Assembly (NCBI GenBank): GCA_943330915.2
Contig: CALQJO020000001.1
Coordinates: forward strand, 48,418-112,417
Direction of reading: 5' to 3'
Source of the DNA: Rhodoferax sp. OV413
Lineage (GTDB): Bacteria; Pseudomonadota; Gammaproteobacteria; Pseudomonadales; Pseudohongiellaceae
DNA: 64,000 bases
This document shows positions 55,852 to 64,000 of the stretch, in pieces (the first letter of the stretch is position 1; the number at the start of each line of letters is the position of its first letter). The translations under genes were made by a program, and so were the position numbers. The notes beneath the pieces were generated by a model. That model was not told the origin of the DNA. It saw only the letters and a program-made list of their open reading frames with translations, and searched no databases.

Positions 55852-57890
55852 GCGCCGGAACCTCCGGTATCCATGCCTGATGTCATAGCGGGCGAAGTCT
55901 TGCTGTTGTCGGCAACTGGACCAGCCATCCTGGCGAGTTTTTGTGCTTGCTTGACCTTGAATTGACGGTAACGTTTATCCGAGGCGGCCAATATTCCACC
56001 GAAGGCGATAAAAATAGTGCCGATCCACACCCAGCGAACAAAGGGTTTCACATACACTGTCATAGACCAGGCGCCGTTCTCGCGCTGGTCACCTAGCGTG
56101 GTAAACAGATCCCGCAGGAAGCGTCCGTCTATACCCATATGTGATGTGGGAGTGCCGCTGGCTGTGTATAGTCGCTTCTGAGGATATAGATTCTTATAGA
56201 ACTCGCCGCCTCTGGAAACAACAACAACAGCCTCGTCTGCGATAAAGTTGGGACCCTGGACGGGGCGTGTGCCCTCAAATCTGAAGTTGTAAGCACCCAG
56301 ATCAGTACTCTCACCTGCCTGCAGCAAAACACTGCGTTCTATGCTGTAAATTGAGCTCAGGCAAGCGCCCGCCATTGTTATCACAAATCCGAAATGAGCT
56401 AGTGTCATGCCCAAATAACTTAAGGGCAAACTGCGCAGTCCCGCAACAATGGTTGGCTTATTGGCGATTTTGCTGCGGATATCTTTCAGCATGGAAAAGA
56501 TAATCCAGAATGCAAGGATTGTTGTTGCAATGACGCCCAAGGGAAGCTCAAGCGTCAACAGCACCGGTATCAGGACTCCCAGCACAACCGCTGCTATCGC
56601 TACTTTAGCTAACTGAGTGCGCAAGTGTTCAGGAGACGTTTTTTTCCACCGGCTGATCGGCCCTACAGCCATGAGCGCTGCAAGGATAGCCATCAGAGGG
56701 AAAAATATGGCATTAAAGTAAGGAGGCCCCACTGAAATGAGCTCTCCGCCTGTCATGGCCTGATAAACAATTGGGTACAGGGTGCCCAGCAAGATAGCTG
56801 CGCTTGCCACCACCAGAATCAGATTGTTTGAGAGCAGAAACACTTCCCTTGAAAGACTGCCGAATCCAAACTCACTTCTCAGGCTCGGTGCACGGACAGC
56901 GTACAGTATCAATGACGCGCCAATGATCAGGGCCAGAAAAACCAAAATGTACACTCCGCGAGTCGGATCTGTTGCAAATGCATGGACGGAGGTCAACAAA
57001 CCAGAGCGCGTAATGAAGGTGCCCAGCAAACTTGAGGCGAATGCCATGATTGCCAGCAACACAGTCCAACTCTTGAATACACCGCGCTTTTCAGTGGCAG
57101 CCAACGAGTGGATCATCGCTGCGCCAAGCAGCCAGGTAATCATTGGGGGATTTTCAACCGGATCCCACGCCCACCATCCGCCCCAGCCGAGTTCGTAGTA
57201 TGCCCACCAGGACCCAAGAGACAGCCCCAGTGTCAAAATTGCCCACGCTGCATTGGCCCAGGGTCTGCACCATCGAGCCCATGCTGCATCCAGGCGGCCG
57301 CTTATCAAAGCAGCGATAGCAAATGCAAAAACAACCGAGAATCCGACATATCCCATGTAAAGTGACGGTGGATGAATGATAAACGCAAAGTCCTGAAGTG
57401 CTGCGTTCAGGTCAGCGCCATCTTCGGGTGACAGCGGCAATACCCGATCAAATGGGTTTGAGGTGGCCAACATAAAAAGAATATAGCCTACACAAAGCAT
57501 ACCCATCACAGATAACACGCGCGCCACAAACTCATCAGGCATGGCCTTGCTGAAAATACAAACGGCCAACATCCAACCGCCCAGCATCCATGTCCAGAAC
57601 AAGAATGATCCTTCATGACCGCCCCACACGGCGGTAATTTTGTAGTAAATGGGCAGCATGGTGTTCGAATGATTCGCAACAAACTGCACCGAGAAGTCGT
57701 CGGCCACAAAGCTGTAACCTAGGATCAGCAGGCTGATGCTCAGAAACACAAAAACCCCTGCGGTCAGAGGTCTGGCCAGATTGATCCATAGTAAATTGCC
57801 GCGCTCTGCTCCTGCCATCGGGATCACAGACAACAGGATACTGAGCAAAAATGCGAGGATTAGTGCAAAATTTCCCAATTCAGGAATCAT
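55848..57890 (-). CDS. ccmF: haem lyase subunit CcmF
   Basis: The 680-residue polytopic protein has the tryptophan-rich WWD domain WWAYYELGWGGWWAWDPVEN followed by PPMITWLLGAAMIHSLAATEKRG, where related proteins usually have ASFMPWL. The early KITAVWGGHEGSFLFWTWML and DFAFIIHPPSLYMGYVGF supply haem-ligand histidines. It attaches haem to apocytochrome c with CcmH and CcmI. A 60-residue polar tail after the last helix is longer than I expect. Confidence 0.96.
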   Translation of the reverse strand: MIPELGNFALILAFLLSILLSVIPMAGAERGNLLWINLARPLTAGVFVFLSISLLILGYSFVADDFSVQFVANHSNTMLPIYYKITAVWGGHEGSFLFWTWMLGGWMLAVCIFSKAMPDEFVARVLSVMGMLCVGYILFMLATSNPFDRVLPLSPEDGADLNAALQDFAFIIHPPSLYMGYVGFSVVFAFAIAALISGRLDAAWARWCRPWANAAWAILTLGLSLGSWWAYYELGWGGWWAWDPVENPPMITWLLGAAMIHSLAATEKRGVFKSWTVLLAIMAFASSLLGTFITRSGLLTSVHAFATDPTRGVYILVFLALIIGASLILYAVRAPSLRSEFGFGSLSREVFLLSNNLILVVASAAILLGTLYPIVYQAMTGGELISVGPPYFNAIFFPLMAILAALMAVGPISRWKKTSPEHLRTQLAKVAIAAVVLGVLIPVLLTLELPLGVIATTILAFWIIFSMLKDIRSKIANKPTIVAGLRSLPLSYLGMTLAHFGFVITMAGACLSSIYSIERSVLLQAGESTDLGAYNFRFEGTRPVQGPNFIADEAVVVVSRGGEFYKNLYPQKRLYTASGTPTSHMGIDGRFLRDLFTTLGDQRENGAWSMTVYVKPFVRWVWIGTIFIAFGGILAASDKRYRQFKVKQAQKLARMAGPVADNSKTSPAMTSGMDTGGSGA

Positions 57891-58345
57891 CGCATGGCTC
57901 CCGGAGGCATTCCGGTCGTGTTGCCTGCAGCGTCTAACGCAGCCTTCACTTCTACCGACATATAGTTTTCATCGTGTTTGGCCAGAACGCGAGACGCGAT
58001 GAATGTGCCATCGGGTGACATGGAGCCTTCGGCGACAATACCCTGACCTTCACGGAACAGGTCAGGCAGGATTCCGGCGTAATGAACGCGCACGTCGTGA
58101 TTATAGTCTGTCGTAATAAAGCTGACTTCGAGGATGTCCTGATCGTGCTCAACAGAGCCTTCTTTAACCATTCCGCCAACCCGTATGCGCTGTCCGGGTG
58201 TGACCTCGCCTGCAGCGACCTGAGTCGGTGTGAAAAACAGATCGATATTGTTACTCAGTGCGAACAGGGACAGACCAATAGCGGTTCCAAGTCCGGCTGC
58301 AATAAAAATAATAATTCCCAGCTTCTTGCGACGATGTGGTTTCAT
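57887..58345 (-). CDS. ccmE: haem chaperone CcmE
   Basis: The 152-residue protein has a basic N-terminus (MKPHRRKKLGIII), one membrane helix and an OB-fold periplasmic domain. The covalent haem-binding motif VLAKHDENY (His and Tyr near residues 125-129) is intact. It carries haem from CcmC to CcmF. It overlaps ccmF by four bases. Confidence 0.96.
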   Translation of the reverse strand: MKPHRRKKLGIIIFIAAGLGTAIGLSLFALSNNIDLFFTPTQVAAGEVTPGQRIRVGGMVKEGSVEHDQDILEVSFITTDYNHDVRVHYAGILPDLFREGQGIVAEGSMSPDGTFIASRVLAKHDENYMSVEVKAALDAAGNTTGMPPGAMR

Positions 58346-58402
58346 AACAATTCCCGTATTTACAGCACAGTTTGTAGGGCGTTGATATTGATATTGCCTA
58401 AG

Positions 58403-58618
58403 CTAATTTTGGGTTTTGGTCTTAGATGACAACTCTTCGTCACGCGCAGCGCGTCGCTTCTGTTCAAGTAAAAAGTGACGTCTGACCATTCTAGGTTGCA
58501 GCAGATTGTAGCTGATAAAAACTGCAAACAGCAGATAAACCGCCCATATGTGAAAGGTATAGACCCCGCCCATTTGCAGGAATTCAGACAGACTGGAAAA
58601 CTGAAACTCAAACATCAT
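58403..58618 (-). CDS. ccmD: haem exporter small subunit CcmD
   Basis: The 71-residue single-pass protein reads FLQMGGVYTFHIWAVYLLFAVFISYNLLQPRM and ends in a charged tail (RRHFLLEQKRRAARDEEL), the CcmD pattern. It helps release holo-CcmE from CcmABC. The overlapping track ORF at 58360-58611 is a shadow. Confidence 0.92.
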   Translation of the reverse strand: MMFEFQFSSLSEFLQMGGVYTFHIWAVYLLFAVFISYNLLQPRMVRRHFLLEQKRRAARDEELSSKTKTQN

Positions 58619-58630
58619 TTAACTCCTGTC

Positions 58631-59380
58631 TCAAACGTTCTTTTCCCGCGTAACCAGATCTATGACCCATTGAGATCGGCGTTCACGCTGCAAAATTTCA
58701 TTTCTGGTGCGCAAAATCAGTGCAATCGCAAAAAATACATAAACAGCGGAGATCATAACCAACAAAGGAACCCAGACTTCCGGAGGGTTGGGAGCGACTG
58801 GATCGATAGAAAAGTTGCTAGCTGGCTGATGTAAGGTGTTCCACCATTCGACGGAGTACTTGATGATGGGGACGTTTATCGCTCCTACAATGGCCAGTAC
58901 AGCGCATGCTTTTGCTGCAGCATCCGGACTGTCTATCGCCGATCGTAAAGCAATAACACCGATAAACAGGAAAAATTGAATCAGCAGTGAAGTCAGTCGA
59001 GCATCCCATGCCCACCAGGTGCCCCAAATCTGATCTCCCCAGATCGCTCCTGTCGCCAGTGCCAGGCCGGTAAACCAGGCGCCAATCGGAGCTACACTTT
59101 GTGCAACCATATCAGCGAGTTTCATTTTCCAGACCAGTGTGATGGTGCCAGCGACCGCCATCAAAGGGAAACACGCCAGAGAAATACTGGCCACAGGAAC
59201 GTGGATGTACATGATGCGAATGGTCTGTCCTTGCTGGTAATCTTCTGGCACGATCAACAGTGCCCAGAAAAGTCCAACAGACATCAGTATCAGCATCGAT
59301 ACATACAGCCATGGTAACCACTTGTCCGACAGTTCATAAAACCAACGCGGAGAGCCCAGCTTTGCAAACCACAACCACAT
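58631..59380 (-). CDS. ccmC: haem-handling protein CcmC
   Basis: From ATG 59380 (MWLWFAKLG) the protein has 249 residues and six membrane helices. The WWD motif WGDQIWGTWWAWDARLTSLLIQF lies near residue 115, and histidine ligands are in YIHVPVASISL and the later YSVEWWNTLHQPAS. It loads haem onto CcmE. The track's extra N-terminal 13 residues are unlikely. Confidence 0.95.
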   Translation of the reverse strand: MWLWFAKLGSPRWFYELSDKWLPWLYVSMLILMSVGLFWALLIVPEDYQQGQTIRIMYIHVPVASISLACFPLMAVAGTITLVWKMKLADMVAQSVAPIGAWFTGLALATGAIWGDQIWGTWWAWDARLTSLLIQFFLFIGVIALRSAIDSPDAAAKACAVLAIVGAINVPIIKYSVEWWNTLHQPASNFSIDPVAPNPPEVWVPLLVMISAVYVFFAIALILRTRNEILQRERRSQWVIDLVTREKNV

Positions 59381-59452
59381 AATCTGTTCCCGTTTTTTGG
59401 ATGACTGAAGGATGGGCAAAGTAGCACTGCCCTGCCCTTGACTCTTGGATTT

Positions 59453-60163
59453 TTAGTTTACGCTTATTCGCAAGGCCGCTGCTGAGGCCAAAGGTGCCAT
59501 CGTTAGTGCCAGCGCAAGTATAGCGCCTAAAAGAGCGAAATGGCTGCTAACGGGCAATCCAAACATGACGTCCGTCACTGCTTTGGCACCAATTATAAGA
59601 ACGGGCGTTGATAGCGGCAAAACAATCACCGCCAGAATGAGACCTCTGCTGCCTAGGCCAACAGTGAGCGCAACTCCAATGGAGCCGAACAGGCTCAACA
59701 CCGGTGTGCCGATCAACAAGGTGAGCACCATGGTCCAGTAAGCTTCTGATGGCAGGTAAAGCATGTAGGCCAGCAGGGGCGACAAAATCACCACCGGCAG
59801 TCCACTGATTAGCCAGTGAGCTATATTCTTGGCCAGCACCAGAAAATACAGCGGCTGCGGTGACAGCAGTAACTGTTCAAGCGAACCATCTTCATAATCT
59901 GCACGGTAAAGATTATCCAGTGACAGCATGGAAGCCAGTAACGCTGAGACCCAGACAACTCCCGCAGACACGCTGCTCAGTTCAACCGGATCAGGGCTGA
60001 TTCCCAGAGGAAACAGGCTCACCACAATCAGGAAAAACATGATTGGATTCAGCAAATCATTTCTGCGTTTCAGTGCGATGATTAGGTCGCGCCTGAGTGT
60101 GGCGCAGAATGCAGACCAGGTGCTCACACCTTTGAGGCCTTGAATTTCGCGAGCGTCGTTCAT
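59453..60163 (-). CDS. ccmB: haem exporter membrane protein CcmB
   Basis: The 236-residue protein has six membrane helices. LSLDNLYRADYEDGSLEQLLLSPQPLYFLVLAKNIAHWL and LPLSTPVLIIGAKAV are typical CcmB sequences. It is the permease partner of CcmA. It overlaps ccmA by four bases (ATGA), but 72 bp separate it from ccmC. Confidence 0.95.
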   Translation of the reverse strand: MNDAREIQGLKGVSTWSAFCATLRRDLIIALKRRNDLLNPIMFFLIVVSLFPLGISPDPVELSSVSAGVVWVSALLASMLSLDNLYRADYEDGSLEQLLLSPQPLYFLVLAKNIAHWLISGLPVVILSPLLAYMLYLPSEAYWTMVLTLLIGTPVLSLFGSIGVALTVGLGSRGLILAVIVLPLSTPVLIIGAKAVTDVMFGLPVSSHFALLGAILALALTMAPLASAAALRISVN

Positions 60164-60828
60164 GAATTGATCCTCTGTTGATCAAGGTCCAGCGCTCGTG
60201 CTCTGCAGTTGACACTCAGCGGGTGATGCGTGGTCAAGATTACCGCCCCGCCAGTGCTTACATGTTCTGCTAACAGGTTTTCCAGGTTCTTCACGCCGTG
60301 GATATCCAGTGTGGTAAACGGTTCGTCGAGTATCCAGACACTGGCTTTACTGATCAACAGGCGCGCCAACGCAACTCTCTGTGTCTGGCCGGCTGATAGG
60401 TTTCTGCAGGGTATGTCTTCGTAGGCGCGCAGACCAAGTCGGCCCAGCGCTTCCACAATTTGACTGTCATCAGCCGGCGCTTGCAGCGACGCGCTCCAAC
60501 GCAGATTCTCCCGAGGTGTCAGTATCCGGTTGACCCCCGCGCGATGACCTGTATAGATCATGGACGCGAGAAAGTCTTCGCGAACGTCTGCAACTGGCTC
60601 ACCTTTCCAGAGTATTGCTCCGCTAAAGTCCTCGTTCAACCCACAAACAATGCGTAACAGGCTGGTTTTTCCGCTGCCGTTACTGCCTTTGACCTGGACG
60701 AGTTCACCCCCCGCTACCTCGAAATGAAGGTCAGAAAACAAAATCCGCTCATCTCGCTCACAGAACAAGGCTTGAGCCTGAATTAACAGTGGGGAATCTG
60801 TTGCCGGACTTTGTAGGGAGGTTGGCAC
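60160..60828 (-). CDS. ccmA: ABC transporter ATP-binding protein CcmA
   Basis: This 222-residue ATPase has Walker A KGSNGSGKTSLLRIVCGL (about 49-66), signature NLSAGQTQRVALARLL and Walker B VWILDEPFTTLD, then the switch His in ILTTHHPL. ATP hydrolysis by CcmAB releases haem-loaded CcmE. It is the first gene of the leftward ccmABCDEFGHI-moaAB run; the promoter should lie in 60829-60987, where I see no clear hexamers. Confidence 0.95.
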   Translation of the reverse strand: MPTSLQSPATDSPLLIQAQALFCERDERILFSDLHFEVAGGELVQVKGSNGSGKTSLLRIVCGLNEDFSGAILWKGEPVADVREDFLASMIYTGHRAGVNRILTPRENLRWSASLQAPADDSQIVEALGRLGLRAYEDIPCRNLSAGQTQRVALARLLISKASVWILDEPFTTLDIHGVKNLENLLAEHVSTGGAVILTTHHPLSVNCRARALDLDQQRINS

Positions 60829-60987
60829 TGTATTGTGATCTGCTGCGCGTCTGTTAGGTTAGTCGGTTTTCAAACGATGCCGATTATACCCACAAAGCGC
60901 AGCGAAAATCCCATGCCTTCAGGAAGACTTCATGATGCCGCGAGTTGCCCGGCACAGAGACAAAGGTGCTGTTATGTGAACCTTCAG

Positions 60988-61557
60988 TTAAACCCGCGGC
61001 GGGGTTACGCCCGTCTGTCCCATGTATTTGCCGTTGCGCTGTTTGTAAGTCATTTCGCACTGTTCATCAGATTGATAAAACAGCATCTGGGCAACACCTT
61101 CATTGGCATATATTTTTGCAGGCAACGGCGTGGTATTTGAAAACTCCAGCGTTACATGGCCTTCCCACTCAGGCTCAAGCGGGGTGACATTCACAATGAT
61201 GCCGCAGCGAGCATAGGTTGACTTGCCAAGACACACGGTCAACACATCACTCGGAATGCGGAAATACTCCACGGTCCTCGCCAGCGCAAAGGAGTTAGGC
61301 GGAATGATGCAGTATGGTTCATTGATGGTCACAAAACTGCTTTCATCAAAGTTTTTGGGATCGACCACATTGCTGGTGTGCACGTTGGTGAAAATCTTGA
61401 ATTCGGTCGCACAACGCACGTCATAACCATAACTTGAGGTGCCATACGAAATCACTTTCCCACCATTGACATAACGTACCTGGCCGGGCTCAAACGGCTC
61501 GATCATGCCGTGCTCCATTGCCATAGTGCGAATCCACTTGTCTGACTTGATGCTCAT
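60988..61557 (-). CDS. dcd: dCTP deaminase
   Basis: The 189-residue enzyme converts dCTP to dUTP for thymidylate synthesis. [88 protein letters not shown] and the C-terminal [12 protein letters not shown] lid are all present. I choose ATG 61557 over 61575. It often neighbours metG and apbC; apbC is absent here. Confidence 0.97.
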   Translation of the reverse strand: MSIKSDKWIRTMAMEHGMIEPFEPGQVRYVNGGKVISYGTSSYGYDVRCATEFKIFTNVHTSNVVDPKNFDESSFVTINEPYCIIPPNSFALARTVEYFRIPSDVLTVCLGKSTYARCGIIVNVTPLEPEWEGHVTLEFSNTTPLPAKIYANEGVAQMLFYQSDEQCEMTYKQRNGKYMGQTGVTPPRV

Positions 61558-61622
61558 AGTCGTTCTATTCTCCAATTCCGGGCTATTGCAGGCCGGCGGG
61601 CAAAGCGCGAATCATACGCTGA

Positions 61623-63149
61623 TCAGGGTTGTCCGGCCAACTCTTCAACGTCAAACAGCCCGTCAGAGCTTGCAGAGGGAATACGGTATTGATCGAGAAT
61701 GGCGGCCTCGGATGAGACGGCCTGATCATGATCTACAACCATCTGATATCCCGATTCCCCGCGGAAAACCACAAAATCTTCACCGTTGTCCCTCAGTTGT
61801 CTGCTGAACTGATAAAAATCCTGTACAGCAACGCCATTGACTGAATCCACTATCCAGTTTCTGACATCGTGGTACCCAAGGTTGACATCGGCAGGCAATA
61901 CCTGCAGTGCAACAACCACTTCGCGTTTCTCAGGCGAGCTCCATTGGCTGCGGGCATGCAGCAGATTCACCGGTGCAGTCCGGGTCCAGTCCGGCCCCCA
62001 GCGTTTGATCAGGTTCATGTTGACTGGCACAAACAAGATGCCGCCGTAAATGTAGTACTCCGGCAACGAGTCAAACTGCTCTCCTCTGACCAGACTGTAA
62101 CTGGCCTGTCTGCGCTGAGCAGTCAGTGTCAGATCAAGCACCTGACCTTGACGGGCGATCTGCAGGGAAACTTCATCTCCGATCTGTTTCAGATCGATGG
62201 CATGTTTGTAGTTAGTTTGCAACGAGCGGCCGAGACTTATCGAGCTGTCGCCAGCGACTTTATAACGATCGATACTCAAGAGAACATCGTTCTCGCGCAA
62301 AATGCCATCGGCTGGCGAGTCCTCAAACACCTTGATGACCAGCACACCATTCTGGTCCGGACTTAATCCATAGGCCGCTTTGGCAGCGGGGCTTTCCAAA
62401 TCCTGCGTGCGGAACCCTAGGTCAGGAAAACCGTCGTACTGACCGTTTGATGCATCCGTCAACATATGCCGGACGATATCCGGAGGTACAAAATACCCCA
62501 GTGCTTCAGTACGTCCGCCACCGCCAGACTGCATCACTACGCCAGCAATCTTGCCGTCCACAATCACCGGGCCGCCGCTGTTGCCAGGGTTAATCGCCGC
62601 ATCTATCTGACCTGCCAACAGGAATTCGCCAGAGTGCGCATAGACCTGTTGTTCAACCCGGGACAAAATGCCCTTGGTGATACTCAGTGTGCGACCACCC
62701 ACCGGGTATCCAAACACAAACACTTCGGTGTTAGGTTCCGGCAGATCACCAATTTCCAGCGCCGGCGTGTCCTCAAAAAAGGACTCATCATCAACAACTA
62801 TCAATGCCAGATCGGAGGCGTGCGATATAAATTCAACCCGGGCCTGATAACGTTCGGCATCATTGTGTTTCTGTACCTGCACATAACTGGCGTCAGCAAC
62901 AACATGTGCATTGGTCAGAATACGACGATCGCTGATCACTGCCCCCGAGCCACTGCTCTGGCTCGGGTTCATCAGTCGCCAGGGCGTAAAATAATCTGGC
63001 GCTGCGGAGGTGGTATAAATTTTTATGATGGAGCTTTCGATGTCCCTCAATGATTCGTCCAACTGCGCCTGTGTGCCGCTGGATAAAATCAGGCAAATAC
63101 TTAACATGGCAAATTGCCGGAACCGCGTGGCAGCACGTGCATTGATCAT
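61623..63149 (-). CDS. Deg9-like serine protease with two PDZ-type modules
   Basis: ATG 63149 (MINARAATRFRQF, AGGAG seven bases upstream) gives 508 residues with a signal peptide (FAMLSICLILSSGTQAQ). The trypsin-like domain has TNAHVVAD, SDLALIVVDD and NPGNSGGPVIVDG. A PDZ domain follows (SPAAKAAYGLSPDQNGVLVIKVFEDSPADGIL). The C-terminal 170 residues include YYIYGGILFVPVN, LQVLPADVNLGYHDV and ILDQYRIPSASSDGL, which recall the second PDZ module of plant Deg9 rather than DegP/DegQ. Likely periplasmic; substrate unknown. Confidence 0.88.
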   Translation of the reverse strand: MINARAATRFRQFAMLSICLILSSGTQAQLDESLRDIESSIIKIYTTSAAPDYFTPWRLMNPSQSSGSGAVISDRRILTNAHVVADASYVQVQKHNDAERYQARVEFISHASDLALIVVDDESFFEDTPALEIGDLPEPNTEVFVFGYPVGGRTLSITKGILSRVEQQVYAHSGEFLLAGQIDAAINPGNSGGPVIVDGKIAGVVMQSGGGGRTEALGYFVPPDIVRHMLTDASNGQYDGFPDLGFRTQDLESPAAKAAYGLSPDQNGVLVIKVFEDSPADGILRENDVLLSIDRYKVAGDSSISLGRSLQTNYKHAIDLKQIGDEVSLQIARQGQVLDLTLTAQRRQASYSLVRGEQFDSLPEYYIYGGILFVPVNMNLIKRWGPDWTRTAPVNLLHARSQWSSPEKREVVVALQVLPADVNLGYHDVRNWIVDSVNGVAVQDFYQFSRQLRDNGEDFVVFRGESGYQMVVDHDQAVSSEAAILDQYRIPSASSDGLFDVEELAGQP

Positions 63150-63263
63150 CTGAAATCTCCTGTTGCAAGTGTTTGGAGTGGTCTGCTGAGCGATTGATGA
63201 CCGAGTTAACCTGACAAATCGTCCTGCCGTCAATCAATCCTGTCAGCTAGCCGGTGTTGATAT

Positions 63264-64000
63264 TCAAATAATCCTCATGCCTGGTTTTGCCCCCTGATCA
63301 GGGCTCAACAGCCAGATATCTTTGCCCCCGGGCCCTGCCGCCAGAACCATGCCCTCAGACATCCCGAATTTCATTTTGCGCGGTTTCAGGTTGGCGACCA
63401 TCACTGTTAAACGACCTTTGAGTTCTTCTGGTTGATAGGCTGACCGGATACCCGAAAAAACATTGCGCCGCACCGGCTGCCCTTGGGCATCAGCACCCAG
63501 ATCCAGAGTCAGTTGCAACAACTTGTCAGCGCCCTCTACAAAGGCAGCTTCAACAATCAAGGCAACTCTGAGATCCAACTTTGCGAAGTCCGTATAATCG
63601 ATTTCGTCAATGACCGGCTCGTTGACCAGCGGTGATTCGATGACGGGGATTGATGGCTCTGCCGCGGTTTTCTGGTTGTTTTTCTCAACATCGGCAGCGG
63701 CCTCTGCCAACATGGCGTCCACAGACGCTTGTTCGATACGTGTCATCAATGCCTCAAAATGATTGATCTTGTGGGACAGCAAAACTTCGCTGGCACAATT
63801 CCAGCGGAGCGCCGGGACATTCAGGAATTTTTCTGCTTTGACAGCCATGGCAGGCAATACGGGTTTCAGATAGGTCATCAGCAAGCGGAACAAATTAATG
63901 CCCGTTGTACAGATCGCCTGAACCTGTGGGTCGTGGGGATTCTGTTTCGCCAGCGTCCAGGGTGCTTGCTCGGCAATGTACTGATTGGCTTTGTCGGCCA
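63264..64000 (-). CDS. metG: methionyl-tRNA synthetase, C-terminal part (5' end outside window)
   Basis: The ORF continues past the right edge: the codons beyond the track start read [17 protein letters not shown] and [19 protein letters not shown], the helical anticodon-binding region of MetG. A linker of about 60 residues ([16 protein letters not shown]) precedes the C-terminal EMAP-II-like tRNA-binding domain. That domain includes [69 protein letters not shown] and PGMRII. The enzyme charges tRNA-Met; the C-terminal domain mediates dimerisation. The catalytic half lies outside. Confidence 0.96.
   Translation of the reverse strand, partial: ADKANQYIAEQAPWTLAKQNPHDPQVQAICTTGINLFRLLMTYLKPVLPAMAVKAEKFLNVPALRWNCASEVLLSHKINHFEALMTRIEQASVDAMLAEAAADVEKNNQKTAAEPSIPVIESPLVNEPVIDEIDYTDFAKLDLRVALIVEAAFVEGADKLLQLTLDLGADAQGQPVRRNVFSGIRSAYQPEELKGRLTVMVANLKPRKMKFGMSEGMVLAAGPGGKDIWLLSPDQGAKPGMRII

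Noticed and set aside
60987-61002. short AACCC/GGGTT hairpin at the dcd 3' end as terminator
   Set aside because: The stem is five base pairs and is not followed by a T-tract on the minus strand.

Overview
The window is a dense, roughly 47 % GC chromosomal segment of a gammaproteobacterium. Many blocks keep the gene order known from Pseudomonas and its marine relatives: nadB/rpoE-rseA-degP, ygfZ/sdhE/ygfX, thrS-infC-rpmI-rplT-pheST-ihfA-merR, gyrA-pheA-tyrA-cmk-rpsA-ihfB, mtaD-ubiG-mupP-yciK, trpS-scpAB-rluB and a full ccmABCDEFGHI set. The exact genus cannot be named from sequence reading alone. I see no phage, insertion sequence, CRISPR array or rRNA operon. Most interest lies in erosion and rearrangement of conserved loci.

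Layout. 1-2645: envelope-stress module (DegP-type protease, RseA, sigma-E) transcribed leftward, with nadB divergent. 4433-6197: SdhE flavinylation factor with YgfX, and YgfZ. 6210-13066: M48 metalloprotease with LemA, the AMPylase SelO, a thiolase and two tandem membrane proteins of one family. 13263-26738: tRNA-Pro(GGG), a large TonB-dependent receptor, the translation operon from thrS to ihfA, tRNA-Val(GAC), uvrB and tRNA-Asn(GTT). 26926-32512: periplasmic cyclophilin, a WbpM-type dehydratase and a WecA/WbpL-type transferase sitting where Pseudomonas carries its O-antigen cluster, then ComEA, PyrF, LapA and IHF-beta. 32569-40530: rpsA, cmk, tyrA fused to a degenerate EPSP-synthase-like domain, pheA without a chorismate mutase domain, and gyrA. 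40729-44813: MTA/SAH deaminase, UbiG, MupP, YciK and a decayed diguanylate cyclase. 44863-53449: RluB, ScpB, ScpA, TrpS, YciO, YciI, a second periplasmic cyclophilin, XthA, an unannotated 33-residue membrane peptide gene, MoaB and MoaA. 53470-60828: cytochrome c maturation. 60988-64000: Dcd, a Deg9-like protease and the C-terminal part of MetG.

How the genes work together. Sigma-E/RseA and DegP form a periplasmic stress circuit, with a candidate autoregulatory sigma-E promoter in front of rpoE; no RseB gene lies between RseA and DegP. The ccm genes show that the cell makes c-type cytochromes and so respires. thrS to merR is a translation and nucleoid-protein operon. The aromatic block (pheA, tyrA) has lost serC, hisC, the chorismate mutase module and apparently the EPSP synthase activity usually fused to TyrA, so these functions must be encoded elsewhere.

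The best candidates for undescribed biology are the pseudo-EPSP-synthase domain on TyrA, the 33-residue peptide gene with its phased TGTTAC repeats and 3' hairpins, the emptied O-antigen locus and the doubly broken GGDEF remnant.
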